In this document: piece by piece, positions 15,823 to 24,319 of the stretch
Position numbering within the stretch: the stretch's first letter is position 1
How the letters are laid out: each line of letters starts with the position of its first letter
NCBI GenBank assembly: GCA_051275005.1
Contig: JBNMOP010000036.1
Span: 1-24,481 of the forward strand
Direction: 5' to 3'
Source: Eutrophobius sp051275005
Lineage (GTDB): Bacteria; Pseudomonadota; Gammaproteobacteria; Eutrophobiales; Eutrophobiaceae
DNA length: 24,481 nucleotides
The notes under the pieces: generated by a model
Told to the model about the DNA's origin: nothing
Databases searched by the model: none
The model's input: the letters and a program-made list of their open reading frames with translations, nothing else
Made by a program: the position numbers and the translations under genes

Positions 15823-16626
15823 TTACCATTGGTAAACCGCAGAGATGCCATAACTATCGGCACCTACGACAGGTGTAATTGAATAGTTCTTGTTTTTTTC
15901 ATTTGAATCAAAGACTGCATTCACGGATTCCCAGGCAAGATACCAACCCAATGCCGCCTGTGAGAAGTAATGTGCATTGTCATTTATCCTCGACCATGTC
16001 GTTGCTGTAGACACTGCAAGTGCAGAATATTTGAGTAATTTGTTATTTTCATACATTTTAGCAATGGTTAAAAAAGGCACTGCACCGGCAAATGAATGAC
16101 CGCTGACACCATTACTATCTTTAAATGGGCGCCAATGGGATTTGTGGTTTGTTTCCCCGGGTCTGGATCCACCTGTAGTCCATTGAGTTGCTAATAACGC
16201 GGGAGTGCCCGTTATATACGCCCTTAATGAGTAGGTCCCCCAATTACCGATTGCTGAATCTACCTTAATATATTTTATCCCTGCCGTTACCACTGCTATT
16301 GGCAGTAAATATTTTCGTTCTCCAAAATTTTTAAATATATCCGAGACATCATTTGAACCGCTACTTCGAATATCGTTTTGGTACCAATCCTGAATTTGGT
16401 GGTCGATATTGGAGTTGGCAAATAAGACACCCGCTGCAAAACCAAAACCCATTCGAGTCAGTCGTTCACGTGTAAACAGGCTTTTATAATCATTAAATAT
16501 CGTTTCTGTTGTTATAAAATTAGAAATTCCAGAATGTTCATCTGCTAAGGCTGACTGATAAGGTTGAATCAAACAGGTGATAATGAATAAGAACCTTATT
16601 GATAGTATTTGTTTTAGAGACGTCAT
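15823..16626 (-). CDS. Exported PAP2-superfamily phosphatase-like protein with altered motifs
   Basis: The 267-residue protein has an N-terminal signal peptide (cleavage near ALA-DE, residue 29). The PAP2 (type 2 phosphatidic acid phosphatase) signature is recognisable as TTGGSRPGE (SRP 154-156), GVSGHSFAG (SGHS 175-178) and WSRINDNAHYFSQ (R213, H219). Two canonical positions differ: the Lys of motif 1 (K-x6-RP) is Gln148, and the Asp of motif 3 (SR-x5-H-x3-D) is Gln223. The nucleophile and acid-base His residues are kept, so activity is possible. The likely site is the periplasm or outer membrane. It is convergent with the amidohydrolase array, with 79 bp between them. Confidence 0.8.
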   Translation of the reverse strand: MTSLKQILSIRFLFIITCLIQPYQSALADEHSGISNFITTETIFNDYKSLFTRERLTRMGFGFAAGVLFANSNIDHQIQDWYQNDIRSSGSNDVSDIFKNFGERKYLLPIAVVTAGIKYIKVDSAIGNWGTYSLRAYITGTPALLATQWTTGGSRPGETNHKSHWRPFKDSNGVSGHSFAGAVPFLTIAKMYENNKLLKYSALAVSTATTWSRINDNAHYFSQAALGWYLAWESVNAVFDSNEKNKNYSITPVVGADSYGISAVYQW

Positions 16627-16648
16627 CCTGTTTCCTTTGCGTAGTTTG

Positions 16649-16677
16649 TATATCCGGACTAATGTACACAGGATATA
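16649..16677. promoter_or_regulatory. Inverted repeat upstream of the PAP2 gene
   Basis: TATATCC (16649-16655) and GGATATA (16671-16677) form a perfect 7-bp inverted repeat with a 15-bp spacer, 22 bp upstream of the PAP2 ATG. It could be an operator or a 5' leader hairpin. The rest of the spacer 16627-16905 is AT-rich and I see no gene in it. Confidence 0.3.
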
Positions 16678-16905
16678 AATGAATAATATTCAGATTATCA
16701 ATTTATTTCTGTAAATGTTCCAGTAAGAAATCGTTAAAACGCCAGCATCTTTCCTGTAAAAATAATTGTAATAATGTCTATCATTTGTCTTTGCCTATCA
16801 AATTCTGCAAAAAATTATTAATGCCGTAAACCTTAAATAAGCAGTGTGTAATTAGAGTAATAACACGATTTATTTTAAATTATTTTAATATTCTTCAAGG
16901 GCAAG

Positions 16906-17148
16906 TTACAAACTAATGTGATTATTTTTGGCTACTTGCTGCCAGTGTTCTCCAGTTATTGTAGATTCCAATGCCCATAATAAAATCAGACTTACATTTT
17001 TGTTTGCATGTTTTGTCATTACATAGCATGAAATGGATCCATATTCGCAAATCTGTTGAACGCGGATAATCCCGGCGTTTGCCAGTATCTTCTCTGACTT
17101 TTGATCGAGCCCTTTAAGTTCACTGATGTTATTTTGATCAGTCTCCAT
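16906..17148 (-). CDS. TfoX/Sxy C-terminal-domain-like protein
   Basis: This is an 80-residue protein resembling only the C-terminal domain of TfoX/Sxy competence regulators. LKGLDQKSEKILANAGI (12-28) matches the helix-hairpin-helix-like opening (leucine, glycine, KSE, GI), then VQQICEYGSISCYVMTK, and VSLILLWALESTITGEHWQQVA (53-74) matches the family's NLLYALEGAxxGxHWxxxA pattern. The N-terminal TfoX domain is absent. In other bacteria such stand-alone domains are often annotated simply as TfoX/Sxy family, without known function. It is encoded 30 bp after the TSUP permease and probably in the same transcript. No clear ribosome binding site is visible. Confidence 0.75.
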   Translation of the reverse strand: METDQNNISELKGLDQKSEKILANAGIIRVQQICEYGSISCYVMTKHANKNVSLILLWALESTITGEHWQQVAKNNHISL

Positions 17149-17178
17149 GTTAATATTTACATGGTCATTCTGTAATTT

Positions 17179-17943
17179 TTAGTTTGACCAAATAGCACGC
17201 CAAATAAACATAAGGCTACCAAAAAATACAACGATTTCCATTACCCATGCATGAATTTTTATTGGGATATGTGCTAATAATCTACGAGCAATAAATCCCC
17301 CCGGTGCCATGCAAAATCCAACTAGCATGCCGATCTTGACGAGATCAATATTAAGTTTTGAGTTAGCACCAAAAATTGATATTTTAAATATCGCGAGGAT
17401 GGTGGAGATAGTTGCATCAGTTGCTATAAGTGCCGCCCCATTTAATCCTGCAGACATTAATATTGATATTAAGATAATACCTGTGCCGGCCATTCCTCCA
17501 TTAATGAAACCAAAGCCTATACCACTAACTCGTTCTCCCTTTTCAGAAAGGTGATATTTAATGTGTTTCATAAATCGTCTTAGCGGGATACTTAACAATA
17601 GAAAGCAGCCCAGGAACAACGCAATCCTTTGACTGGAGAGTAAGGTATAACAATATGCGCCGGCAACACAGCTAGGCAGCCCAAAATACAGCATATTTCG
17701 GGTGTGGCGCCATTGTACATCACGTCCAAAGGCCAATGAGCGGCTGCCGGTATTTAATAACATAGTTACCGCCATGACTGGGACTACATTTGCTATTCCT
17801 ACTAGCGGTGTTAAAAATACTGGCATGACCAGTCCAGCGCCATAACCTGACATTCCACCGAGGACGGAAAGAATAAAAGCAACTGTACAAACCAGGGTCA
17901 GTTGCCACAAACTGGTATCAGCGAAAATGAATAGGGTATTCAT
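17179..17943 (-). CDS. TSUP (TauE/SafE) family permease
   Basis: This 254-residue, all-hydrophobic protein has about eight membrane helices. The TauE/SafE hallmark near the N-terminus is VLGGMSGYGAGLVMPVFLTPLVG (about 27-49), followed by a second repeat GIGFGFINGGMAGTGIILIS (about 145-164). Family members export sulfite, sulfoacetate or other organosulfur anions across the inner membrane, and some import them. The substrate here is not determined. The ATG overlaps the stop of the upstream membrane-protein gene (ATGA, 17940-17943), indicating coupled translation. Confidence 0.88.
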   Translation of the reverse strand: MNTLFIFADTSLWQLTLVCTVAFILSVLGGMSGYGAGLVMPVFLTPLVGIANVVPVMAVTMLLNTGSRSLAFGRDVQWRHTRNMLYFGLPSCVAGAYCYTLLSSQRIALFLGCFLLLSIPLRRFMKHIKYHLSEKGERVSGIGFGFINGGMAGTGIILISILMSAGLNGAALIATDATISTILAIFKISIFGANSKLNIDLVKIGMLVGFCMAPGGFIARRLLAHIPIKIHAWVMEIVVFFGSLMFIWRAIWSN

Positions 17944-18419
17944 GGGGAGTTATTTACAAAATGATTCCTGCTTAGTAGTAAAGGAGTAAGCAAAAGACCA
18001 AGAACCACAATATCAATAACTACATTCAGATATACACCAACGATTAGTGATAAGAAGATATCATAAAACGACCAACCTATTATTGCGATAAGCATTACAT
18101 ACCAGGCCTTTGTTGATCCGCATTTGTAAGCATATCGGACCAAAAATAAAAACAATACACCCCAACTGGCGATAGTTGGACCGAGGAGAGAAATCATAAA
18201 TTTAGCCAGCGCAAGCGCTTCGGTAGAATTGGTGTGAAAGGTGTCTAACAACTTATTGTTGTAGTACTCGAATAACCAGGTATCCACCAGGAAAGGTAAT
18301 ATCAATCCCACGATAATGTGTAGGATTGCGAGTACTTCTAAACACAGTTTGGCCTTACTTGTCTCCATAATTGTTATAGATACGTTCTTGGATAAGGTTA
18401 AAAAAAATTCCAGCCACAT
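17940..18419 (-). CDS. Membrane protein with four predicted helices, unknown function
   Basis: The gene encodes 159 residues from the ATG at 18419, or 142 from a second ATG at 18368 (METSKAKL). Neither start has a good ribosome binding site. Four hydrophobic stretches are visible, ending with VDIVVLGLLLTPLLLS. I do not recognise the family. It is translationally coupled to the TSUP gene downstream, so the two products may act together, for example as an accessory subunit; this is inference from position only. Confidence 0.6.
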   Translation of the reverse strand: MWLEFFLTLSKNVSITIMETSKAKLCLEVLAILHIIVGLILPFLVDTWLFEYYNNKLLDTFHTNSTEALALAKFMISLLGPTIASWGVLFLFLVRYAYKCGSTKAWYVMLIAIIGWSFYDIFLSLIVGVYLNVVIDIVVLGLLLTPLLLSRNHFVNNSP

Positions 18420-18462
18420 AATGTCAGTCTTGACAGCAGAGAACGATATATTATGGCGGTGC

Positions 18463-18828
18463 TTAATTTATCGGTGAGCTTTTCGCAGCATTGTTAAAAT
18501 ATTTTTTGTATAAAAATTCAAGAAAAATTAAATTTAAACATGTCAGTATTATTAAAATTATTATATATCTATAAATATACTCAAATTGAACTTCGATCAC
18601 CTTCATGTTTACGATATAGGCATACAAGGATATTTTTTTAAGCGATTCAATATCCTCGGAATTTTCTATTAATTCAATAACTTCTTCGACATCATATTTT
18701 GAAGTGTATTGACCTTCTATGCTGCTAACAATGTGATACATATATAATGCGCCAAGTAGCGGTGCAATCACAATTATTGATGACATAGTTATAAAATATT
18801 TCTTATATACCATAAGAGATCTTAACAT
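18463..18828 (-). CDS. Small two-helix membrane protein, unknown function
   Basis: The 121-residue protein has one N-terminal helix (about residues 13-33, IIVIAPLLGALYMY), an acidic Glu/Asp-rich loop (about 45-65, EEVIELIENSEDIESL), and a C-terminal helix (about 88-108). The ends are basic (KYFNNAAK). The topology suggests a periplasmic loop between two inner-membrane anchors. The gene is more AT-rich than its neighbours. The ATG at 18828 is followed by another at 18813, and no strong ribosome binding site decides between them. I find no recognisable domain. Confidence 0.5.
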   Translation of the reverse strand: MLRSLMVYKKYFITMSSIIVIAPLLGALYMYHIVSSIEGQYTSKYDVEEVIELIENSEDIESLKKISLYAYIVNMKVIEVQFEYIYRYIIILIILTCLNLIFLEFLYKKYFNNAAKSSPIN

Positions 18829-19503
18829 TATTGCAGTGAGGCTGTTACTTAAAGTCAGTTGTTAGAGTGAGAGGTTAAATCGGCATAAAAATTTTAGCTA
18901 GCTTATATATTTATGTTCAACAAAAAAATATTTTGTCATGATAATAATTTGATAGCGTCAACAGTAAACTGCAAGTTATCCCTTTTGGAAACGAACAAGT
19001 TATTTTATATTGAACAGGCCAAACACAAATTTATATCCCAGCCGCAGTCTATTTCCTTATTTTTTCCTTGAAGTAAATATACTCACTATCGTTCACTATA
19101 TATTGAAATTATTGTTGCGTCGCAATAACTATAAGCGACTAGTGTAAGGGCGTCTGGATAACGACGTTAAATGGTTATATGACTATATAACCCGAGTACA
19201 ACCTATTTCAATCAATTTAGGTTAATTGGATATTTCTAATGCCATGCTTGGGTTATTTAAAATTGTCTGGCTCGTAATAATAAATGATCTGTATACTTAC
19301 TTTAGATATAATGGTTTATAAATAGAATAATAAAAATACATAATGCGAATATTAGATTTTGACATTATGTATATGGAGTAGCTGATAACTAAATGTAGTT
19401 CTTGCATGATCAAATTAAAAAAGATTCAGTGAAGCGAAATCTTCTTGTTGTAGTGTTGTCGGCAAGAGTATCGTATTAATCAATCAAATGGAGATATTAA
19501 ATA
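18829..19503. other. Long AT-rich spacer upstream of korA, with several palindromes
   Basis: This 675-bp gap has no convincing ORF. It holds TTGCG-T-CGCAA (19115-19125), GGTTATAT-gact-ATATAACC (19173-19192, 8 perfect pairs), the promoter/operator region at 19337-19388, and the stem AAGATT/AATCTT (19421-19443) in the predicted korA leader. The korA ribosome binding site GGAGA is at 19490-19494. The left part would carry the promoter of the minus-strand small membrane protein. A small RNA gene is possible but not shown. Confidence 0.45.
19337..19388 (+). promoter_or_regulatory. Candidate korAB promoter overlapping an inverted repeat
   Basis: A -35 box TTGACA (19359-19364) is followed after 18 bp by a weaker -10 TGATAA (19383-19388). 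A perfect 9-bp inverted repeat, TACATAATG (19337-19345) and CATTATGTA (19363-19371), with a 17-bp spacer overlaps the -35 box, as a repressor or activator site might. The predicted leader to the korA ATG is about 110 bases. Confidence 0.4.
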
Positions 19504-21285
19504 ATGCCTTCCAATAATTTTGATTTTGCCATGGCTATAGGTGGTGCAGCCGGTCAGGGAATAGCAACTCCCGGGAATATTCTAGCGCGTATTTTTACAC
19601 GACGCGGTCTTCATTTTAATGCCTACAACGCCTATCAATCTATTGTCAGAGGTGGGCATATCTTTCTCACTACCCGAATTAGCGATGGGAATATATATTC
19701 TCATGGTGACAAGCTGGATATGCTGGTTTGCTTGAATCAGGACACCATGGACAGACACCTTGGACTAATGGGAGAAGGGAGTATTGTAATATTCAATTCT
19801 GATTCCATTAAACCGGGTGAGGCGGCAACAGGCGTTCAATTATGCCCAGTCCCGGTGAAGGATTTTTCCGGCGGTAGTCGCAATAAATTAATACAAAATA
19901 CAATTTCTCTGGGCGTAATCCTCTCTCTGTTAAAGATGGATTTTGAATTACTGGAACAGGCTCTTACCCTTCAACTAATTAAAAAGGGGCAAGAGGTTGT
20001 TGATGAGAATGTCAATGCTGCCAGGGCTGCTTATGAGTATGCAAATGAAAACTTTCAAGCGCACTCTGAATCAGTTCCCGATGGACTAAAGCCCAAGGCC
20101 TTATGGAGTGGAAATGATGCGCTAGCCATGGGGGGTGCCGCCGCCGGTGTTAAGTTTTATTGTGCTTACCCTATGAGCCCTTCCACAGGCGTACTTCATT
20201 GGTTCGCAAAAAATGCACGGGATTTGGATATTATGGTTCGTCAGGCTGAAGATGAAATTGCCGTTGCAAATATGGTCATCGGTGCAGCACATACTGGTGC
20301 AAGGGCAATGTGTGCAACCTCAGGCGGTGGGTTTGCACTAATGACAGAAGCCATTGGCGCAGCATCTATTATGGAGATCCCTTGCGTATTCATCAATGTG
20401 ATGCGGGCAGGTCCTTCCACGGGAGTTCCCACCAAGACTGAGCAAGGCGATCTGTGGCAGGCCTTGGGTGCCAGTCAGGGAGATTTTGAAAGATTTATTG
20501 TTGCACCAGTGGACGCGCTTGATGCCTACAATACTATCCCTGAGATATTCAATCTTTGCGACGTCCATCAATGCCCCGGAATAGTATTAACTGACCTGCT
20601 GATATCTGAGGGCACATTTAGTGCTGATCCCGATGCTATTAATTTTCAGCCAGAAATTGATCGAGGTGAGCAAGTAACCGAACCTGCTGATGACAGTAGT
20701 TATCTTCGTTATAAACGTACGGAAAGTGGAATATCTCCGCGTGCCGTGCCTGGTCTTCAAGGTCATGTCCACGTCGTTGCAACAGATGAACATGACGAAA
20801 ATGGTGTGTTGATCAGTGATGAGTATACTAATCCGCACACCAGACGCCTTATGGTTGAAAAGCGCGCTCGAAAAATTGCAAACGTAGTGGATAAAATCGC
20901 AGCACCACAGTTGGAAGGAGCCGAGAATGCAGACGTTACCCTTATAGGATGGGGTTCTACCGCTGGTGTAATTAAAGAAGCTATTACGCAGTTGGCAGAG
21001 CAGGGAATAATTGCAAACCAATTAGCGATAAAATGGATAGTCCCATTTCACGTTCAGGCAGTGACTGATATTGTTAATAATGCCAAACATACCATCATGA
21101 TAGAAAATAATTACACAGGTCAATTCTTTCGATTTTTTCGCGGAGAGACAGGTCTGAATGTGAATGGACATATCCGTAAATACGATGGTGAACCATTTAT
21201 GCCCCATCATATAGTTGAAGGTGTTAAAGAACAGCTTACTGAAAAAACTAATCACTTTGTTCCTACCCAGGAAATTATGGTTTAA
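19504..21285 (+). CDS. korA: 2-oxoacid:ferredoxin oxidoreductase, fused gamma-alpha subunit
   Basis: With the beta subunit this cytoplasmic enzyme oxidatively decarboxylates a 2-oxoacid (2-oxoglutarate is most usual for this two-subunit type) to acyl-CoA and reduces ferredoxin; the reverse, CO2-fixing direction is also known in the family. The 593 residues combine the gamma domain (about 1-185; GGAAGQGIATPGNILARIF, YQSIVRGGH) and the alpha domain (about 200-590; YPMSPSTGVLHWFAKN, VRQAEDEIAVANMVIGAAHTG, ATSGGGFALMTEAIG, STGVPTKTEQGDL). The C-terminal domain includes LIGWGSTAGVIKEAI and MIENNYTGQF. The start is ATG at 19504, 9 bases after GGAGA. Calling it KorA rather than a pyruvate or indolepyruvate enzyme is likely but not certain. 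Confidence 0.92.
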   Translation: MPSNNFDFAMAIGGAAGQGIATPGNILARIFTRRGLHFNAYNAYQSIVRGGHIFLTTRISDGNIYSHGDKLDMLVCLNQDTMDRHLGLMGEGSIVIFNSDSIKPGEAATGVQLCPVPVKDFSGGSRNKLIQNTISLGVILSLLKMDFELLEQALTLQLIKKGQEVVDENVNAARAAYEYANENFQAHSESVPDGLKPKALWSGNDALAMGGAAAGVKFYCAYPMSPSTGVLHWFAKNARDLDIMVRQAEDEIAVANMVIGAAHTGARAMCATSGGGFALMTEAIGAASIMEIPCVFINVMRAGPSTGVPTKTEQGDLWQALGASQGDFERFIVAPVDALDAYNTIPEIFNLCDVHQCPGIVLTDLLISEGTFSADPDAINFQPEIDRGEQVTEPADDSSYLRYKRTESGISPRAVPGLQGHVHVVATDEHDENGVLISDEYTNPHTRRLMVEKRARKIANVVDKIAAPQLEGAENADVTLIGWGSTAGVIKEAITQLAEQGIIANQLAIKWIVPFHVQAVTDIVNNAKHTIMIENNYTGQFFRFFRGETGLNVNGHIRKYDGEPFMPHHIVEGVKEQLTEKTNHFVPTQEIMV

Positions 21286-21300
21286 ACGAGGAAATAGAAT

Positions 21301-22206
21301 ATGACAATGCCAATAAACAAAGAATTGATTATCACACCCGAGAAGGTCAATGATTACAAAGGCAAAGTTGACCCTGACTGGTGTCCTGGCTGCGGTGATT
21401 TTGGTGTCTTAAATAGCTTGCGTAGGGCTTGCCTGGATCTGGAATTGAAACCCCATGAATCACTCACCGTCAGTGGCATAGGCTGTTCATCTAATTTTCC
21501 CGGTTTTTTTAATTCATATGGTATGCATACCCTGCATGGAAGATCACTTGCTGTTGCCACGGGCGCAAAAATGGGAAACCACAAGTTGAATGTATTCGTT
21601 ACTGGCGGTGATGGTGACGGGTTTGGTATAGGTGGAAACCACTTTACCCATACCGCGAGACGTAATGTAGATTTAACCTATATTGTCATGGACAACCAGA
21701 TATACGGATTAACCACAGGTCAGACGTCACCTACCAGCAGAGTTGATATGAAGACCAAGAGTACACCCTTTGGCAGTGTAGAGTACCCATTCAATCCAAT
21801 ACCCTCAGCAATAATGAACGGTGCGACCTTTGTGGCCCGTGGATTTAGTTCGGATACAAAACACTTAACAGATCTTATGAAACAAGCGATTGCACACAAG
21901 GGATTTTCATTTATCAGTGTATTCAGTCCCTGTGTCACCTTTAACCACGATAATGACGTCCCATTCTTCAGGAAACGCATACGTAAACTGGAAGATGATA
22001 ACCATGACACCAGCGATTGGAAAACCGCCATAGAAAAAGCCATGTTGTGGGACGATACGATTTACACGGGATTGTTTTTCCATAATAAAGAGAAAACAGA
22101 CCTTGGTCATCTTGAACCTGTGCTAAATGACGATGTCCCAATTTGTCAAAAGCCAACTGCATTATCCAAAGAACAAGGGAAGAACATACTCAAACGGATG
22201 ATGTAA
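21301..22206 (+). CDS. korB: 2-oxoacid:ferredoxin oxidoreductase, beta subunit
   Basis: This is the thiamine-diphosphate-binding subunit, with 301 residues. The four cysteines expected to bind the single [4Fe-4S] cluster are visible: C28 and C31 in DWCPGCGDFG, C62 in SGIGCSSNFPGF, and C211 in FSPCVTFNH. The ThDP/Mg motif is GGDGDGFGIGGNHF (102-115), followed by DNQIYGLTTGQTSPTS (131-146). It starts 15 bp after korA behind GAGGAAA, so the two form an operon. No separate ferredoxin-type delta subunit is encoded nearby, as expected for the two-subunit class. Confidence 0.94.
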   Translation: MTMPINKELIITPEKVNDYKGKVDPDWCPGCGDFGVLNSLRRACLDLELKPHESLTVSGIGCSSNFPGFFNSYGMHTLHGRSLAVATGAKMGNHKLNVFVTGGDGDGFGIGGNHFTHTARRNVDLTYIVMDNQIYGLTTGQTSPTSRVDMKTKSTPFGSVEYPFNPIPSAIMNGATFVARGFSSDTKHLTDLMKQAIAHKGFSFISVFSPCVTFNHDNDVPFFRKRIRKLEDDNHDTSDWKTAIEKAMLWDDTIYTGLFFHNKEKTDLGHLEPVLNDDVPICQKPTALSKEQGKNILKRMM

Positions 22207-22207
22207 A

Positions 22208-22231
22208 CAGCAGCCTTCTCTAAGGTTGCTG
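22208..22231. terminator. Bidirectional terminator-like hairpin between korB and the DUF547 gene
   Basis: CAGCAGCCTT (22208-22217) pairs with AAGGTTGCTG (22222-22231), ten pairs with one G-U/mismatch and a 4-base loop. It starts 2 bases after the korB stop and overlaps the last codons of the convergent DUF547 gene, so it can serve both transcripts. A strong U-tract is missing on the plus strand. Confidence 0.55.
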
Positions 22232-23005
22232 ATTTAGAGTCCAGTCATAACGTATAAATCGAACTTTATAATCTTCTGGCACCTTTTGCTTTACATATTT
22301 ATTGACATAAGCAAGTAGATCCTGTGATTTGCCGGAGGTGACAAAGTCTTTCGTATAAAATTTCAGGATTTCTGATACCCAGAGTATTTTTTTGTCGTGA
22401 TCAAGCCGAAGATGTTTATCTTTTGAAAAAAATTCCCACGTTGCTTCATCCAGTTCTTTGTCTAGATCCTCAGTTGTAAATGGCTCTTGCGGCAAACGAG
22501 GGCAATCTTTAACCATACAATTCAATGCAAAATGTACCCGTGCATCACCTATTGGTCGAATGACTTTATTTTCGTAGTCATACAATGAAGTGGATTTTCC
22601 ACCGACATTAATTTTGTGAAATTTAAAAAATCCCGCACGTTTAAAAAAACTATTAAAGCCAGTTGTAATATCTTTTTCCAGCACACTGTGCATGGCCAAA
22701 GCATTATAAGTATTTATATGATAAGCCAGTATATCTGCCTGAGCAGGAAACATTTCTGGATCGGTATCAGGACTGGTTTCGGCTATGAATGCTACATATT
22801 GATCTAATGCGGAGCGATTACTTTTTAAGGCCATAAAATCTGTCCTACCTTCATTGTCTACATAATTACTCAGTACAACTTCCCAATTAAGTTGTATATC
22901 TTCGTACGGCGTAGCCATAGCAACTGAATTCATAATCAATATCAACCCTATTACGCTAAATATATGTGAAATTTTCATATTGAACATATCTTTTCTATAG
23001 TTCAT
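22220..23005 (-). CDS. Exported DUF547-domain protein
   Basis: The protein has 261 residues from the ATG at 23005. In-frame ATGs at 22987 (behind AGAAAAG) and 22978 are as likely, giving a cleaner signal peptide that starts MKISHIFSVIG and ends near VAMA-TP. DUF547 hallmarks are NYVDNEGRTDFMALK, ADILAYHINTYNALAMHSVL (about 110-129) and PIGDARVHFALNCMVKDCPRLPQEPF (about 172-197), with its Cys pair. The function of the family is not established; members are periplasmic or lipoproteins in Proteobacteria. It lies 2 bp after the radical SAM stop, so the two are surely co-transcribed and may act in one pathway. Confidence 0.85.
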   Translation of the reverse strand: MNYRKDMFNMKISHIFSVIGLILIMNSVAMATPYEDIQLNWEVVLSNYVDNEGRTDFMALKSNRSALDQYVAFIAETSPDTDPEMFPAQADILAYHINTYNALAMHSVLEKDITTGFNSFFKRAGFFKFHKINVGGKSTSLYDYENKVIRPIGDARVHFALNCMVKDCPRLPQEPFTTEDLDKELDEATWEFFSKDKHLRLDHDKKILWVSEILKFYTKDFVTSGKSQDLLAYVNKYVKQKVPEDYKVRFIRYDWTLNQQP

Positions 23006-23007
23006 CT

Positions 23008-24297
23008 TTAATTCGGCAACGGTTGAAATTTAATTACAGATCCATCCTGTTTGGTAAAGGTGATAGGTTTGAGGATGTATTCATCCCGTTTAGCATTATG
23101 TGCACACATAGATACTGGGCCTTCGGTGGTTATTACCATGAAGGAACATGTATCTATCCGCTCTTGTTCCAGGTTTTTTGCATCCATAAAATCATGGATA
23201 AATATTGAAAATTTTTTGACCCTTCCTTTTGATTTCATTAGATCAATTCGGAGAGTCCAAAGTAATGTCGCAATATATTTAATACCTCTATAGCACCATA
23301 TTGGTTTTTGCAGTAATATTTTTGCATAACCAAAACAAATCTCATGAATTGTATTGTGTCTATTTTCCCGTACATATTTAAAATCATGCAGAAAATCTTC
23401 AATTAATTTTTTATCCTCACTAACAGGATATATTCCCGACCCGGCAACTAACAATGGCATATAAGAATGACACTTTCTGTGACCAACCTGGAGCAAACCC
23501 CAGGGCAGAGTTTTACTAGCAGCTAATTCAATTTTTTTGCGTACATTTTCTTGTGATACCAGATTTTCTCTTTTTCCCCAGGTGCCTCGACCTGTCTCTG
23601 CTTGTAACTGAAATGAACTAAACCCAACGACATCAGTTTGACTTGCAAAAAAGTTGACCAGCATAGGGATGTCTTTAATATTTCCTTCATATATGGTTGT
23701 GTTGAAAATAACCATTAGACCAAGGTCTCTTGCACGTTCAATATATTCTAGCCGCAGTATGGTTAAACTTTCTTCCGTTTTAAAACCACTACGTCCCTGT
23801 GAGGTATCAACATGAAATGCAACATCGCAAAGACCTACGTCTGTAAGCTGTTTAAGAAGTTTTCTGGAAGCCGCTATTCCGTTTGTAAAAAGAGCGGTGT
23901 ACAGACCAATTGCATGAGCATACTCTACAATAGCAATCAACTCTGAATGTTTTCGTAACGTTGGATCTCCACCTGTAATTTGTACATGTGTACCTACCCC
24001 ATAATGCTGTAATATTTCGTTTAGTCGTTGATAAATTGCCTCAATAGGAATGTCTTTAACAGATTCGGAATGTTCTGATAAATAACAAAGGGCACAGTCA
24101 AGATTACACCGTTGGGTAATTTCAACAGCAACGCAGCCTATAGTTTGTTTACGTCCTAGAATTTGGTTAGGTGTAAATACATCGCTCATTCTAATACGTG
24201 TTTGTTCCAGAAGCAGGTCTCTTTCAGAAAATTCTCTATTCTTTATATTCTTTAGCAATTTTTTTATCCTGGCATTACCATATCGATAAATTCGCAA
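23008..24297 (-). CDS. Radical SAM protein, substrate unknown
   Basis: This is a 429-residue radical SAM enzyme. The cluster motif C64-NLD-C68-AL-C71 (in ITQRCNLDCALCYLSEHSE) is followed by ITGGDPTLRK (108-117), the SAM-contacting glycine motif, and FTNGI. A C-terminal Cys pair (DTCSFM and VSMCAHN, near residues 385-400) might bind an additional cluster or metal. There is no complete SPASM pattern that I can assign. The start is TTG at 24297: an in-frame TGA lies just upstream and no ATG occurs before residue 37, and the N-terminal segment before that Met looks like part of the family (LLLEQTRIR). It pairs with the DUF547 gene downstream. Confidence 0.88.
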   Translation of the reverse strand: MRIYRYGNARIKKLLKNIKNREFSERDLLLEQTRIRMSDVFTPNQILGRKQTIGCVAVEITQRCNLDCALCYLSEHSESVKDIPIEAIYQRLNEILQHYGVGTHVQITGGDPTLRKHSELIAIVEYAHAIGLYTALFTNGIAASRKLLKQLTDVGLCDVAFHVDTSQGRSGFKTEESLTILRLEYIERARDLGLMVIFNTTIYEGNIKDIPMLVNFFASQTDVVGFSSFQLQAETGRGTWGKRENLVSQENVRKKIELAASKTLPWGLLQVGHRKCHSYMPLLVAGSGIYPVSEDKKLIEDFLHDFKYVRENRHNTIHEICFGYAKILLQKPIWCYRGIKYIATLLWTLRIDLMKSKGRVKKFSIFIHDFMDAKNLEQERIDTCSFMVITTEGPVSMCAHNAKRDEYILKPITFTKQDGSVIKFQPLPN

Positions 24298-24319
24298 TTT
24301 TAATCAGATAGTTACAATA

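Noticed and set aside
18829..19503. tRNA or other standard structured RNA in the long spacer
   Set aside because: I could not find a cloverleaf or a T-loop consensus; the stems present are isolated short palindromes.
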